From Vibrio neptunius (GTDB lineage Bacteria > Pseudomonadota > Gammaproteobacteria > Enterobacterales > Vibrionaceae): DNA of 64,000 nucleotides. Positions 1-10,535 of this stretch are shown here, in pieces (within the stretch, counting starts at the first letter, position 1; each line of letters begins with the position of its first letter). Under the pieces are notes generated by a model. It saw nothing but the letters and a program-made list of their open reading frames with translations, searched no databases and had not been told where the DNA came from. The translations under genes were made by a program, and so were the position numbers. The stretch is from assembly GCF_000967495.1 (NCBI RefSeq), contig NZ_JXXU01000022.1:1-64000 (forward strand), given 5' to 3'.

Positions 1-319
1 GGATGCGGGATGCGGGAAAATTATGCAGGGTTGGTACATTGTAGCAACCCTTGTCATTTCAATAGATTAAACAGTCAGCCTCGAGAGAGAGGTACGAACG
101 AGTTGGGGATCTCTTAATGCGAGTCGAATGTAATCAGAGATTCCCTACTCGCTCCTTCGTCGCTCTATGGAATGACCAAAAAGAAGCTTTTTCTTTCTAT
201 CAGGGCGAAGCCCGATCCAGTTATCCCGCAACGAAGTGTTCCATAGGGCAACGCCCGTTCCATTAGTGAAGCGATCCATAGGACGAAGTCCGTTCCCACT
301 TCTCAGGCAAAGCCTGCCT
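1..319. repeat. Cluster of mini-hairpins and inverted repeats next to rluC
   Basis: No gene is visible. The stretch opens with a short tandem GGATGCG repeat (1-17). A long imperfect inverted repeat follows: CGAGTTGGGGATCTCT at 99-114 pairs with AGAGATTCCCTACTCG at 136-151 (14 of 16 positions). Then come several very short hairpins of 3-4 bp arms around a three-base loop: GGGCGAAGCCC (203-213), GGGCAACGCCC (246-256), GGACGAAGTCC (281-291) and CAGGCAAAGCCTG (304-316). Degenerate versions lie near 230-240 and 265-275. Several are joined by TTCCATA-like spacers, giving a roughly 18-base period from about 239 to 292. The same TTCCATAG word occurs inverted at about 165-172. This is probably an intergenic repeat family; its identity is not established. 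Confidence 0.7.
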
Positions 320-1264
320 TTAAAGCTTACGTAAACCCGCTAGCGCCTTCTCCAACTTTACTTCCATTGGCGCACTCACTTCCATCAACTCGTCATTGGA
401 TGGGTGTTTGAATTTAATATTAGCGGCATGAAGAAACAGTCGGTCTAACCCAACTTTTCCTGTGTAAGCATCAAAGCGTCGATCACCATAACGGTCGTCC
501 CAAGCAATAGGATGGCCAGTATACTGAGTATGGACACGGATTTGATGTGTACGTCCTGTTATTGGACTGGCCTGAATCAAAGTAGCCTCAGCGAACTTTT
601 CAATAATCTTAAAACGTGTCTCAGAAGGCTTACCCTGAGAGTTGACACGGACGATGCTGTTCACTTCATTTTTCAATAGTGGTGCGTTTACAACCTTACA
701 ACTACTCTTCCACTGCCCCATCACTAACGCGAAATAGTATTTCTGCACGGTTTTCTCACGAAACTGAGCTTGTAGATGACGCAGCGCTGAGCGCTTTTTC
801 GCAACCAAAAGGATTCCTGAAGTATCACGATCAATACGATGTACTAGTTCAAGAAAACGAGCTTGCGGCCTCAGTGCTCGTAAAGCTTCAATCGCACCAA
901 ATTTAAGCCCGCTTCCTCCGTGAACTGCCGTGCCCGAAGGTTTATTGAGGATAAGCATATGTTCATCTTCATGGATGATCATATGTTCTAGCTCAGCGAC
1001 TTTAATCAATTTGGTACTCGGTGCGACTTCGTCTTGCTTCTCTTCAATCGTGACTGGAGGAATTCTGACCAAATCCCCCGCCTTCAATTTATATTCAGCT
1101 TTAATTCGTTTTTTGTTTACGCGTACTTCTCCCTTGCGCAAGATCCGATAAACCATGCTTTTAGGGATAGTTTTAAGTTGGTTACGTAAGAAGTTATCGA
1201 TACGCTGACCAGCCATATCTTCGTCGATATCGACAAATTGGACTTTAGTTCTAATTTCGCTCAT
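320..1264 (-). CDS. rluC: 23S rRNA pseudouridine synthase RluC
   Basis: RluC converts three uridines of 23S rRNA (955, 2504 and 2580 in E. coli numbering) to pseudouridine. The 314-residue product has an N-terminal S4 RNA-binding domain (about residues 18-75) and an RluA-type catalytic domain. The catalytic motif HRIDRDTSG is at 142-150, with the presumed nucleophilic Asp at 145. Length and layout match the family. The gene is divergent from rne, the conserved arrangement in gammaproteobacteria, which separates it from the RluA and RluD paralogues. Its 3' end runs straight into the hairpin cluster at the window edge. Confidence 0.95.
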   Translation of the reverse strand: MSEIRTKVQFVDIDEDMAGQRIDNFLRNQLKTIPKSMVYRILRKGEVRVNKKRIKAEYKLKAGDLVRIPPVTIEEKQDEVAPSTKLIKVAELEHMIIHEDEHMLILNKPSGTAVHGGSGLKFGAIEALRALRPQARFLELVHRIDRDTSGILLVAKKRSALRHLQAQFREKTVQKYYFALVMGQWKSSCKVVNAPLLKNEVNSIVRVNSQGKPSETRFKIIEKFAEATLIQASPITGRTHQIRVHTQYTGHPIAWDDRYGDRRFDAYTGKVGLDRLFLHAANIKFKHPSNDELMEVSAPMEVKLEKALAGLRKL

Positions 1265-1463
1265 TTCGATATTCTACCATTCTAGTTCACATTTTCTAGG
1301 TGACGATTTGGTAAATCTCTTTCTAAGAATGAGTTTCTGTTACGCTACGAATAAAAATTCACCAACATATTTACAATTCTCAAAAACCATCAAACAAATC
1401 TTTTAAATACAGCGCTTTACAAAAATAAAAAATGGGTTTTTTAGCGTTTTATAATAAAGCAGA

Positions 1464-1492
1464 TTGCTGACTTTAATGGGTACTGCTATAGT
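1464..1492 (+). promoter_or_regulatory. Probable sigma-70 promoter of rne
   Basis: A TTGCTG -35 box (1464-1469) and a TATAGT -10 box (1487-1492) are separated by exactly 17 bases. They predict a start near 1499 and an rne leader of about 325 nt. A long leader is known for E. coli rne, where it mediates autoregulation. Inferred from sequence only. Confidence 0.6.
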
Positions 1493-1498
1493 TCACAC

Positions 1499-1822
1499 CT
1501 GCAATGGATGATTAGGTTGCATTTTAAACAAACCTATTCATTTTTGAGCAAGACATTGAGTAGCCGCTAATTTAACAAAATGCAGCACATGGCGTAAGAC
1601 ATTTTCGGAGTTAGTACAACTTGTTGCCCTACTCAAAAATCTTTCATGTTGAGTATTATCCGCCATCATTGCGGCTTACAAGCCAAAATTGTTTGTAAGA
1701 CTGACGTGCCCAAAGAGCATCCCTCCAGCCGGGAGGCTGCACAAATTTAAGCCATGGGATCAGGCACCGTGAAAGATACATTAAGGCAGCAAGACAACAT
1801 AGAATGACAACGAGATTTATCA
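1499..1822 (+). promoter_or_regulatory. Long structured 5' leader of rne
   Basis: There is no ORF here. The leader contains a strong GC-rich hairpin near 1720-1737 (CCCTCC facing GGGAGG with a short loop) and AU-rich single-stranded stretches before the rne start. In E. coli, RNase E cleaves its own leader and a stem-loop there acts as sensor. Position and length here suggest the same feedback role, although primary sequence conservation was not tested. The rest of the 1265-1822 gap, nearer rluC, must also hold the rluC promoter, which I could not place. Confidence 0.55.
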
Positions 1823-4738
1823 ATGAAAAGAATGCTAATCAACGCAACTCAAAAAGAAGAGTTGCGTGTTGCTTTGGTTGATGGTCAGCGCTTATATGAT
1901 TTAGATATCGAAAGCCCAGGCCACGAATCGAAAAAAGCAAACATCTACAAAGGACGTATTACTCGCATCGAACCAAGTCTGGAAGCAGCTTTTGTCGATT
2001 ACGGTGCAGAGCGACACGGTTTCCTTCCTCTAAAAGAAATTGCCCGCGAATACTTTCCTGAAGGTTACACTTACCAAGGTCGCCCAAGCATTAAAGAGGT
2101 GCTGACTGAAGGTCAAGAAGTAATTGTTCAAGTAGAGAAAGAAGAACGTGGCAGCAAAGGGGCAGCCCTCACGACTTTTGTTTCTCTTGCAGGTAGTTAC
2201 CTTGTTCTGATGCCAAATAACCCTCGTGCAGGTGGCATTTCTCGCCGAATCGAAGGGGATGAGCGTACGCAACTGAAAGCGGCATTGAGCACTCTAGAAC
2301 TGCCACAAGGTATGGGGCTTATTGTCCGTACGGCGGGTGTAGGAAAGAGCGCCGAAGAACTTGAATGGGACTTGAATGTTCTCCTCAACCATTGGGGCGC
2401 TATCAAACAAGCTTCTGAGGCGAACCCAGCTCCTTTCCTTATCCATCAAGAAAGTAACGTTATCGTTCGTGCTATTCGCGATTACTTACGTCGTGATATC
2501 GGTGAAATTCTGATTGATAGCAATACTATCTTTGAACGCGCTCTAGAACACATCCGCCTTGTTCGTCCTGACTTTGTTAACCGAGTCAAGAAACACGACG
2601 GTGAGGTGCCCCTATTTAGTCATTACCAAATTGAAAGTCAGATTGAATCGGCTTTCCAACGTGAAGTGCGTCTACCCTCTGGTGGTTCAATTGTCATCGA
2701 TCCAACAGAAGCTCTGACCTCTATCGATATCAACTCTGCCCGTGCAACGAAAGGCGGCGATATCGAAGAGACGGCATTGAACACCAACCTTGAAGCGGCC
2801 GATGAAATTGCTCGCCAACTTCGTCTTCGTGATCTAGGTGGCCTTGTCGTTATCGACTTTATTGATATGACGCCGGTACGCCATCAACGCGAGGTTGAGA
2901 ATCGTCTGCGTGACGCTGTTCGTCTTGATCGTGCTCGTGTTCAAATCGGTCGTATCTCGCGCTTTGGCCTGTTAGAAATGTCGCGTCAGCGTTTGAGTCC
3001 TTCTCTAGCTGAAGCAAGTCACCACATTTGCCCTCGCTGTAGCGGTACTGGTGTCGTTCGCGATAATGAATCTCTTGCCCTCTCTGTTCTTCGTTTGATA
3101 GAAGAAGAAGCACTGAAAGACAATACTGCGCAAGTTCTGGCTGTGGTTCCTGTCCCGATTGCATCTTACCTTCTGAATGAAAAACGTCGTTCAATCAACC
3201 ATATTGAACGTACTCAAGAAGCTAAGATCACTGTGGTTCCTAACTCAGATATGGAAACGCCACATTTTGAAGTGATTCGAGTACGTGAAGGTGAAGAGTT
3301 CGATCTGCTTTCTTACCTAGTTCCTAAAAAGCTCGATGCGATGAAGGAAGCAGAAGGTAAAGAGCCAGTAGAGCAAGAAGTCAAAGCGAAGAAGATTGAA
3401 GAGCCTGCCCTAAAAGGCTTCGCATCACCTACCCAGTCTGCACCTGCTCCAGCGAAACCTGTCGCTAAAAAAGCGCCTGAGAAGAAAGCGAAAGCTGACA
3501 CTGAAACGGCTCAACCTGGACTCGTAAACCGCATCTTTAAAGCACTAGGCAGCTTCCTATTTGGTTCAGCTAAAGAAGAAGAGAAGCAAGAAGAACAGAA
3601 GCCTAAAGAGCGTAAAGAGGGTAACCGCAACAATCGTAACCGCCGTAACCGTAACGACAACCGTCGTCGTGGCAATCGCGATAATCGAAACGACAACCGT
3701 GACGATAAGCGCGATAACAGACGTGATAACAAGCGTGACGAAGCTGCGAATGAAGCGAAGCCTAATGAACGTAAACAGCAAAACCGTAAACCTAAGCAAG
3801 ATCGCCGTAACAAACGCGATGATGCGAAGCCAAACAAAGTTGCTGAAGAAGGTCTGAAACTAGCGGCTGACGCTCAACAGACTGACAAACCTGAAGCGCG
3901 CAAAGAGCGAGCGGAAGAGAAAGCCGCTAAAGTGAAAGAACGTCGTCAACGCCGCAAGCTATCTAAGCAAGTACGAGTCAAAGACCAAGCTGCAAAAGCG
4001 AAAGCGGATGAAGATGCGAAGCAAGTTACTACAGAAGCAAAAGCTGAAGCGGTAGAAGAGCATACAGTAGCTACGGATGTGGAAGAGGCTGAACAACCAA
4101 AACAACGCCGTAATCGCCGCTCTCCACGTCATCTGCGTGCGAGCGGTCAGCGCCGTCGTCGTGGTCGCGATCGTCGTCCTAACCCATTCCGCTTACGCAA
4201 AGGTGGCGTTGCTTCACCTGAAATGGCAATGGGTAAAGTCATGCCGAGCTACGGTATCTCTAAACCAGAGCCGAAGCACAAAGCGAAAGCTGAACAGGCT
4301 GCGGCTCCAGAAGTGACTACTTCAGCACTTGGTGGATTTGCTTGTCCTGAAATGGCCATGGGTAAAGTGATTGTTCGTCGACCAGCATCAGTGGTTGAGC
4401 CTGTAGTTGAGCAAACCGTACCTGTAGAAGCAACTCAGTTAGCGGAAACGCCTGTTACTGAACAAGTCCAAGCATCGACAGAAACTGCGCAAGAGAAGAC
4501 TGTTCGAGAAGCGGTTACAGCAACTGAAGTGACTGTAAGCTCTGACATCGTTGTGCCGAAGGCATTTAAAGGTCATGCCTCTGCCCCTATGGCAAAAGCC
4601 CCAGGCACCACAGAGATGAAAGATATTACTGTGATTGCTGCGCCTTTCCGAGAAGATCGATACCTGTCAAAAGGAGCAGGTAGCCAAGTCGCTAGCAATA
4701 AAGCCAGCGCTGCAATGGCAAAACCTCAAAACTTTTAG
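1823..4738 (+). CDS. rne: Ribonuclease E, degradosome scaffold
   Basis: This essential endoribonuclease is responsible for mRNA turnover and for tRNA, 5S and 16S rRNA processing. The 971-residue product has the S1 domain near residues 36-118. The DNase I-like catalytic part contains the IDINSAR and VIDFIDM motifs, carrying the two metal-binding aspartates near 303 and 346. The Zn-link CPRCSGTG is near 404. After about residue 510 the protein becomes low-complexity: Arg/Asn/Asp-rich RNA-binding stretches (about 595-680 and 770-800) and Lys/Glu/Ala-rich segments. Toward the C-terminus, short motifs of the kind ASPEMAMGK and ASAPMAK recur four times, resembling the PNPase-binding tail of E. coli RNase E. 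The C-terminal half is a disordered scaffold, as in other vibrios. Confidence 0.97.
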   Translation: MKRMLINATQKEELRVALVDGQRLYDLDIESPGHESKKANIYKGRITRIEPSLEAAFVDYGAERHGFLPLKEIAREYFPEGYTYQGRPSIKEVLTEGQEVIVQVEKEERGSKGAALTTFVSLAGSYLVLMPNNPRAGGISRRIEGDERTQLKAALSTLELPQGMGLIVRTAGVGKSAEELEWDLNVLLNHWGAIKQASEANPAPFLIHQESNVIVRAIRDYLRRDIGEILIDSNTIFERALEHIRLVRPDFVNRVKKHDGEVPLFSHYQIESQIESAFQREVRLPSGGSIVIDPTEALTSIDINSARATKGGDIEETALNTNLEAADEIARQLRLRDLGGLVVIDFIDMTPVRHQREVENRLRDAVRLDRARVQIGRISRFGLLEMSRQRLSPSLAEASHHICPRCSGTGVVRDNESLALSVLRLIEEEALKDNTAQVLAVVPVPIASYLLNEKRRSINHIERTQEAKITVVPNSDMETPHFEVIRVREGEEFDLLSYLVPKKLDAMKEAEGKEPVEQEVKAKKIEEPALKGFASPTQSAPAPAKPVAKKAPEKKAKADTETAQPGLVNRIFKALGSFLFGSAKEEEKQEEQKPKERKEGNRNNRNRRNRNDNRRRGNRDNRNDNRDDKRDNRRDNKRDEAANEAKPNERKQQNRKPKQDRRNKRDDAKPNKVAEEGLKLAADAQQTDKPEARKERAEEKAAKVKERRQRRKLSKQVRVKDQAAKAKADEDAKQVTTEAKAEAVEEHTVATDVEEAEQPKQRRNRRSPRHLRASGQRRRRGRDRRPNPFRLRKGGVASPEMAMGKVMPSYGISKPEPKHKAKAEQAAAPEVTTSALGGFACPEMAMGKVIVRRPASVVEPVVEQTVPVEATQLAETPVTEQVQASTETAQEKTVREAVTATEVTVSSDIVVPKAFKGHASAPMAKAPGTTEMKDITVIAAPFREDRYLSKGAGSQVASNKASAAMAKPQNF

Positions 4739-4758
4739 CCAGGTTTGATGAAAATAAA

Positions 4759-4787
4759 AACAGCCCCATGACGGGGCTGTTTTTTTG
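4759..4787 (+). terminator. Intrinsic terminator of rne
   Basis: The stem AACAGCCCC/GGGGCTGTT with loop ATGAC is followed by a run of T. It lies 20 bases after the rne stop codon. Confidence 0.92.
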
Positions 4788-5036
4788 TGTGTATTCAGTG
4801 AAGAGCATGACGACTCTCACTATTTGTCACAAATATTAGCCAATACCTGCTTCATTGTTGAACTTAATCACACTTTTAGGTAGCATTCGCCGACTCGATC
4901 TGAATCATTTGTTTGGTTTTCAGTGCTCTTTTACATCGCATTTTGCTTACATGAAAACTAAGCTAGAACCTATACGACAAACTTTCGTTCTCTGATATTC
5001 AGAATTACCGTAAACATTTAGCATAACTGAGCAAGC
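4788..5036. other. Intergenic region before the SulP gene
   Basis: No ORF or strong structure is visible. A weak hairpin, AGTG.AGAG facing CTCT.CACT (about 4798-4822), follows the rne terminator. The promoter of the SulP gene must lie here, but no box pair with good spacing stood out. Confidence 0.5.
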
Positions 5037-6596
5037 ATGTTTGAATTTCCTCAATTTTCAAAACACTCTGTAAAAAATGACGTGTTATCTGGCCTGACCG
5101 TTGCTTTAGCCTTGGTTCCTGAAGCCGTTGCTTTTGCGTTCGTTGCAGGTGTTGACCCTATGGTTGGTCTATACGCTGCATTCATTGTTGGCCTTATCAC
5201 CTCCATCTTTGGCGGGCGTCCAGGTATGATCTCGGGCGCAACAGGTGCAATGGCTGTCGTAATGGTCTCTCTCGTAGCATCACACGGCGTCCAGTATCTT
5301 TTTGCCGCCATATTACTGGCCGGTATCTTTCAGGTAACCGCTGGCCTATTTAAGTTAGGTAAATTCATCCGCATCGTGCCACATCCTGTTATGATCGGCT
5401 TCGTCAACGGTTTAGCGATTGTTATTTTCCTAGCTCAGCTTGGTCAGTTCAAAGCGCCGGACATTAACGGTATGCTAACTTGGCTACCTCAAGATCAGAT
5501 GATATTGATGCTGGGTTTAGTCGCACTAACGATGGCGATTATTCACTTCTTACCAAAGTTCACTACCGCAGTTCCTTCTTCCTTAGTAGCGATCGTTACT
5601 GTAACCGCTTTGGTTGTAGGCTTAGATCTAGAAACACGTACCGTTGTTGATTTCCTACGCACTATGTCTGGTGATGATGCTGCGACGCTGGCAGGTTCAC
5701 TACCAACGTTTTCTATCCCAGCAGTCCCGCTAACGCTAGAAACGCTACAAATTATCCTTCCGTACGCTCTCATTCTTGCCGCAATTGGTCTGATTGAGTC
5801 TCTGCTTACACTGACAGTTTTAGATGAAATGACGAACACTCGTGGTCAGTCAAACCGTGAATGTATTGGTCAGGGAATGGCAAACATGACATGTTCCGTG
5901 TTTGGCGCTATGGGTGGCTGTGCGATGATTGGTCAGTCGATGATCAACGTTAACTCAGGGGGCCGCGGTCGTTTGTCGGGTATTGTAGCAGCCTCTGCAC
6001 TGCTGATATTTATCCTTTTCGCTTCTTCACTTATCGAAATGATCCCACTAGCGGCACTCGTCGGTGTAATGTTCATGGTGGTGATCGGTACTTTCGAGTG
6101 GGCAACATTCAAACTGGCTCGTCGCGTACCAAAGCAAGACTTCTTTGTAATCGTACTAGTAACGGTCGTAACAGTAATGACCGACCTTGCTATTGCCGTC
6201 TTTGTTGGTGTTATTGCTTCTGCTCTGATGTTTGCTTGGCAACACGCTAAACACATCTATGCCGATACAAGTATCAACGCAGAAGGTTCTAAAGAGTACA
6301 AAATTCACGGCCCTGTATTCTTCGGTTCAGTAGCCAACTTCCTTGAAATTTTCGATGCGCATGAAGATCCAAGTGATGTTATCGTCGATTTCGCAGATTC
6401 ACGTGTAACCGACCACTCAGCTATCGAAGCTATCGAAACACTGGCCGAGCGTTACTCTGCTCAGGGCAAGACACTTCATTTACGCCACCTAAGCCCAGAT
6501 TGTCGTAAGCTCCTCGATAAGGCAGGCAGCTTGGTAGAGATTAACGTAAAAGAAGATCCAAGCTACAAAGTCGCCACTGATGTACTTGCGGGTTAA
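5037..6596 (+). CDS. SulP-family inorganic anion transporter with STAS domain
   Basis: An inner-membrane transporter of 519 residues. About the first 410 residues are hydrophobic helices typical of the SulP/SLC26 fold, starting with a signature segment rich in [11 protein letters not shown]. The C-terminal 100 residues form a cytoplasmic STAS domain (about 425-510, with [12 protein letters not shown]). Family members carry sulfate, bicarbonate or other anions, and the substrate cannot be read from sequence. The gene stands alone between rne and the convergent rnd. The length is on the short side for SulP but nothing looks truncated. Confidence 0.9.
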   Translation: MFEFPQFSKHSVKNDVLSGLTVALALVPEAVAFAFVAGVDPMVGLYAAFIVGLITSIFGGRPGMISGATGAMAVVMVSLVASHGVQYLFAAILLAGIFQVTAGLFKLGKFIRIVPHPVMIGFVNGLAIVIFLAQLGQFKAPDINGMLTWLPQDQMILMLGLVALTMAIIHFLPKFTTAVPSSLVAIVTVTALVVGLDLETRTVVDFLRTMSGDDAATLAGSLPTFSIPAVPLTLETLQIILPYALILAAIGLIESLLTLTVLDEMTNTRGQSNRECIGQGMANMTCSVFGAMGGCAMIGQSMINVNSGGRGRLSGIVAASALLIFILFASSLIEMIPLAALVGVMFMVVIGTFEWATFKLARRVPKQDFFVIVLVTVVTVMTDLAIAVFVGVIASALMFAWQHAKHIYADTSINAEGSKEYKIHGPVFFGSVANFLEIFDAHEDPSDVIVDFADSRVTDHSAIEAIETLAERYSAQGKTLHLRHLSPDCRKLLDKAGSLVEINVKEDPSYKVATDVLAG

Positions 6597-6614
6597 TTTG
6601 CTTGTGGGTTAAAT

Positions 6615-6652
6615 AAATAAAAAGGGCTTCCATTGGGAAGCCCTTTTTATTT
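6615..6652. terminator. Bidirectional terminator between SulP gene and rnd
   Basis: AAAAAGGGCTTCC and GGAAGCCCTTTTT pair around the loop ATT, flanked by A and T runs on both sides. It would serve both convergent genes. Confidence 0.92.
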
Positions 6653-6663
6653 ATCATTAATTA

Positions 6664-7779
6664 TTATAGTAATTTGTTGAGTTTGTCACCCATCAGATCC
6701 AAACGCCAACTCTGCATCACATCAGGTAAAGTGGATGGATCACGATCTTTCTTCCACACCCAGCTCATCAACTGATTTAATTGTTTCTTGGATGCTAAAA
6801 ACTCTGTCGCAAGCCCAGACGCCTGAGAGGCTTTTTTCACTTCATCTTTAAGGGTTTTAAATTTCTGCTTGTAGCCTGGCATATCCATCAAACGCTCAAT
6901 TTTAGCCGGATACTCATCAACAGGCGTCATTTTGGCTGATTTAACAATAGAGATAATACGTGCGCTGTGGCGTTGCACAGAACGAATATCGAGACCTTCC
7001 TGTTCCATTCTTTGTTTGTTCTGTAAGCCTAAGCGCGCAACAAGCAGCAGATCATTCTCTTTAAAGATAAAGTTCAGTGCTAGGTCACGGCGAATTGCTT
7101 CTTTGAAACGCCAGGTGGCAAGTGGTTTTAATATCGCTAACTCACTCGGTTTTAGCTGCCAAGCACCCTTAATATCCAAATAAGCTTTTTCAGGATCAAG
7201 TGATTTGATGCGTTTGGTTGCAAGCAAGTCACTTTCTTGCTGAGCGGCTTCCCACCAGCCAGCTTGAATAATATCTTCAAGTAGTTTTTCATATAAAGGA
7301 AATAGGTAGTGGACGTCTGCTGCGGCGTAGTCGAGTTGTTTGTCGGTTAATGGTCTTGCAAGCCAGTCTGTACGCGACTCACTTTTATCCAGTTCTACAC
7401 CAAGATAAGATTCGACCAAAGAAGCGAAACCCGTTGACAGGCCATGACCTAAAAATGCCGCCATCAATTGAGTGTCTACCATAGGATACGGTAGGCAATC
7501 AAAGCTGTTGTTAAACACTTCTAAGTCTTCACCACACGCGTGTAAAACCTTTAACACGGATGTGTCCTTGAGAAGGTGGACAAACGCGGTCATGTCATCA
7601 ATGACTGTTGGATCAATCAAAGAAAGTGTTTCACCATCAAATAACTGAATAAGACCAAGCTGGGGGTGGTAGGTTCGTGTTCGGACAAACTCAGTGTCAA
7701 GCATAACAACATCTGTGCCTCTAGCTTGTTCACACACTTTTTCTAGCTGATCTGGACGGGTAATGATTTGATAATTCAC
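6664..7779 (-). CDS. rnd: Ribonuclease D
   Basis: A 3'-5' exoribonuclease that trims tRNA precursors and other small RNAs. The 371-residue product starts with a DEDD exonuclease domain: LDTEF near residue 27, HACGEDLEVF near 100 and DYAAADVHYL near 150 hold the metal-binding acidic residues. An HRDC domain lies at about 208-285 and a second HRDC-like C-terminal region follows. It lies downstream of fadD on the same strand, as in E. coli and other vibrios, but a terminator lies between them. Confidence 0.95.
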   Translation of the reverse strand: MNYQIITRPDQLEKVCEQARGTDVVMLDTEFVRTRTYHPQLGLIQLFDGETLSLIDPTVIDDMTAFVHLLKDTSVLKVLHACGEDLEVFNNSFDCLPYPMVDTQLMAAFLGHGLSTGFASLVESYLGVELDKSESRTDWLARPLTDKQLDYAAADVHYLFPLYEKLLEDIIQAGWWEAAQQESDLLATKRIKSLDPEKAYLDIKGAWQLKPSELAILKPLATWRFKEAIRRDLALNFIFKENDLLLVARLGLQNKQRMEQEGLDIRSVQRHSARIISIVKSAKMTPVDEYPAKIERLMDMPGYKQKFKTLKDEVKKASQASGLATEFLASKKQLNQLMSWVWKKDRDPSTLPDVMQSWRLDLMGDKLNKLL

Positions 7780-7814
7780 AAAGTTCTCACTGTGACTGAT
7801 GGGGTCTACAAATA

Positions 7815-7844
7815 AAAATGCCGACTAGTATTGGTCGGCATTTT
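7815..7844 (-). terminator. Terminator downstream of fadD
   Basis: AAAATGCCGAC/GTCGGCATTTT with loop TAGTATTG, 35 bases beyond the fadD stop codon and just upstream of rnd. It separates the two transcription units. Confidence 0.85.
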
Positions 7845-7878
7845 AACATTAAACACTTGGCTGTGCTTATTTTTAACT

Positions 7879-9567
7879 TTAGCTAGCCTTGGCTAACTTT
7901 GCATCATTCTCTTCGCGCAGGACACGGCGCAATATTTTACCGACATTAGTTTTAGGTAATTCATCTTTAAATTCAACTAGCTTAGGAACTTTATAGCCCG
8001 TCAAGTGCTGACGACAATGGGCTATGAGCTCATCTTTCGTCAAGCTTGGATCACGTTTAACTACATAGATCTTGACCAGTTCACCTGAGACTTCATGAGG
8101 TTGGCCAATGGCTGCAACTTCCATTACTTTGCCATGCAGTGCCACCACATCTTCAATCTCATTTGGATATACATTGAAGCCTGACACCAAAATCATGTCC
8201 TTCTTACGGTCCACAATGTGAATCAGACCCTGATCATCGAACTTAACGATATCCCCTGTAGACAACCACCCTTCACTATTGATGACTTCTTTGCTGGCTT
8301 CGGGCCTTTGCCAGTAACCTTGCATGACCTGAGGGCCACGAACCTGCAGTTCACCGACTTCGGTATTTGGCAACGGCTTCCCTTCGTCATCAACAATACG
8401 AACTTCAGTGGAGGGGACAGGCAAACCAATTGCTCCTGTATACTCGATGAGGTCGTAGGGGTTAACTGTCACCAAAGGAGAACATTCGGTGAGACCATAA
8501 CCTTCTAATAGGTGTACGCCAGTTGTCTTCTTCCACTGCTCAGCAACTGCACGTTGAACGGCCATTCCGCCACCTACCGCCAACTTTAGATTGCTAAAGT
8601 CCAGCTCATGGAAATCTTCATTGTTGACCAAGGCATTGAACAGCGTGTTGACACCGGTAATTGCAGTGAACGGACACTTTTGTAGTTCTTTGACAAAACC
8701 TGGGATATCTCTCGGGTTAGTAATTAGCAGGTTGCGTCCACCCAGTTCAAGGAACAATAGGCAGTTCACCGTCAAAGCAAATACGTGGTAAAGAGGCAGC
8801 GCGGTCACAACCACTTCTCTACCTTCTTTTAGTACCGGCCCGTACATTCCTTTGGCCTGCAAAATGTTTGCTATCATATTGCTATGAGTTAGGATGGCAC
8901 CTTTCGCAACCCCTGTCGTACCACCTGTGTACTGAAGGAAAGCTATGTCATCGCCAGACATGAAAGGTTTCACGTATTGTAAACGTCGACCTTTATGCAA
9001 AGCCTTACGCATTGAAATCGCCCCGGGCAGATCATACTTCGGCACCATACCTTTCACGTACTTAACCACAAAGTCGACCAAGGTGCCCTTTGCGCGCGGA
9101 AGCATTTGACCCAAACTGGTCAATACGACATGCTTAACCGGAGTATTGTCTACGATTTGCTCTAATGTGTTAGCAAAGTTAGATACGATCACAATGGCTT
9201 TCGCACCAGAATCATTTAGCTGATGTTCAAGTTCGCGCGGTGTGTACAGAGGGTTGACATTGACAGCAATCAATCCTGCGCGCAAAACACCGAACAATGC
9301 CACTGGGTATTGAAGAAGATTTGGCATCATCAAAGCGACACGATCGCCCTTTTTCAGCTTAAGTTCGTTTTGCAGGTAAGCGGCAAAAGCACGGCTGCGC
9401 TCTTCAAGCTTACGAAATGTCATTACCGAGCCCATATTCATAAAGGCAGGTTGGTCAGCATATTTCTGTACTGACTGTTCAAACATTTCCACCAATGACG
9501 GATATTGATCTGGGTTGATATGCTCAGGCACATCACTTGGATAACGTGATAACCAAGGTTTATCCAC
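7879..9567 (-). CDS. fadD: Long-chain fatty acid-CoA ligase FadD
   Basis: Activates long-chain fatty acids to acyl-CoA at the inner membrane for beta-oxidation. It is an ANL-superfamily adenylating enzyme of 562 residues: the phosphate-binding loop [12 protein letters not shown] is near residue 213, the GYGLTECSP motif near 355, and the hinge and C-terminal domain with [12 protein letters not shown] near 470. Length equals E. coli FadD (561). The neighbours rnd, yeaY and tsaB match the E. coli fadD locus, which supports the symbol over the second vibrio ligase paralogue. I found no convincing FadR operator in the 110 bp upstream. Confidence 0.93.
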   Translation of the reverse strand: MDKPWLSRYPSDVPEHINPDQYPSLVEMFEQSVQKYADQPAFMNMGSVMTFRKLEERSRAFAAYLQNELKLKKGDRVALMMPNLLQYPVALFGVLRAGLIAVNVNPLYTPRELEHQLNDSGAKAIVIVSNFANTLEQIVDNTPVKHVVLTSLGQMLPRAKGTLVDFVVKYVKGMVPKYDLPGAISMRKALHKGRRLQYVKPFMSGDDIAFLQYTGGTTGVAKGAILTHSNMIANILQAKGMYGPVLKEGREVVVTALPLYHVFALTVNCLLFLELGGRNLLITNPRDIPGFVKELQKCPFTAITGVNTLFNALVNNEDFHELDFSNLKLAVGGGMAVQRAVAEQWKKTTGVHLLEGYGLTECSPLVTVNPYDLIEYTGAIGLPVPSTEVRIVDDEGKPLPNTEVGELQVRGPQVMQGYWQRPEASKEVINSEGWLSTGDIVKFDDQGLIHIVDRKKDMILVSGFNVYPNEIEDVVALHGKVMEVAAIGQPHEVSGELVKIYVVKRDPSLTKDELIAHCRQHLTGYKVPKLVEFKDELPKTNVGKILRRVLREENDAKLAKAS

Positions 9568-9677
9568 GGTAATACTCCTCGAATTAAGCTGACTGTTGTC
9601 GACGAAACGCCGTGATTTTATTGACGTCCATTACAACACAGGCAAAGAACTTGAGCACGAAAGACTCAAACACTTGT

Positions 9678-10535
9678 TTAAATTTTGTTAACTAAGCCAA
9701 AAATTAGGTCAGATACTCTAGAAGGGACTTGCAGATGACAGTGATGTCCTCCCTCAACCGTAAAAATTTCGGTCGAATTGGGACTATCATTCGGTGTCTT
9801 CTGCAAATGGGGAAAACCTTGTTCGCCTAGCACCACAATCTGCGGACAGGAGATCTGCCGCCTGATTGATTGCGCATGCTCAAATGACATTCGATACAAA
9901 GACTGGCTTTGCAATTTCTCATCATGACGCCATACCCAGCCATCGTTGGTCTTTACCAACCCTCTCTTGACTATGGGTCTGATAAGTTCACAAGCAATTT
10001 GATTCACCTTTGCTCTAACATCAATAGCAATGGTATCTGATTCAAATGCCCTAGTTGGCTTACTGCGTATCCTTTGACGACTCAAAACGCCTTCTCTCAA
10101 CCGAGAAACCGTTTCGCTCTCTTCTTCCGCCAATGGCCCACGCCCTTCTATCTGAACCAATCCATTGATCTGCTCAGGAAAGGCGGCACTATAGCAACTT
10201 GCAATCAAAGCACCAAGAGAATGTCCTACCAGCACGAGTCTGTTTGTCGATAAGTTAGCCAGAAACTGATAAACATCGTCAATGTAGTCATGAAATGAGT
10301 AGAAATTACTACCGGACTTGTGACTAGAATGGCCATGACCGGGCAAATCAATCGCGCACAAATGCAGTTCTGGCGCGGATTGATGCAGCTCTTGCATCAA
10401 AGATTCAAAGCTAGCAGCGTTGTCCAACCAGCCATGAAGAAAAACAATAGAGCAATCCGCTGCCTGGCTGTATCCGTATTCAATAGCGGCTATGAAGCCA
10501 TCTGCTAAGGGGTAACGAGTGTCTCTTCGGGTCAT
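9678..10535 (-). CDS. Alpha/beta hydrolase of unknown substrate
   Basis: A 285-residue alpha/beta-hydrolase fold protein. It has the oxyanion-hole strand IVFLHGWLDNAASF (about 28-41), the nucleophile elbow LVGHSLGALIAS near residue 100, and a C-terminal catalytic His in EGGHHCHLQ near 266. No signal peptide is seen, so it is likely cytoplasmic. Its start overlaps the stop of yeaY by four bases (ATGA), implying translational coupling. It is absent from the E. coli version of this operon but sits between yeaY and fadD here. Substrate unknown; an esterase or thioesterase is possible beside fadD, but that is a guess. Confidence 0.85.
   Translation of the reverse strand: MTRRDTRYPLADGFIAAIEYGYSQAADCSIVFLHGWLDNAASFESLMQELHQSAPELHLCAIDLPGHGHSSHKSGSNFYSFHDYIDDVYQFLANLSTNRLVLVGHSLGALIASCYSAAFPEQINGLVQIEGRGPLAEEESETVSRLREGVLSRQRIRSKPTRAFESDTIAIDVRAKVNQIACELIRPIVKRGLVKTNDGWVWRHDEKLQSQSLYRMSFEHAQSIRRQISCPQIVVLGEQGFPHLQKTPNDSPNSTEIFTVEGGHHCHLQVPSRVSDLIFGLVNKI

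Noticed and set aside
3511..3857. Long open frames on both strands inside the rne C-terminal region
   Set aside because: They arise from the repetitive Arg/Asn/Asp codons of the RNase E tail, have no ribosome-binding site and low-complexity products.
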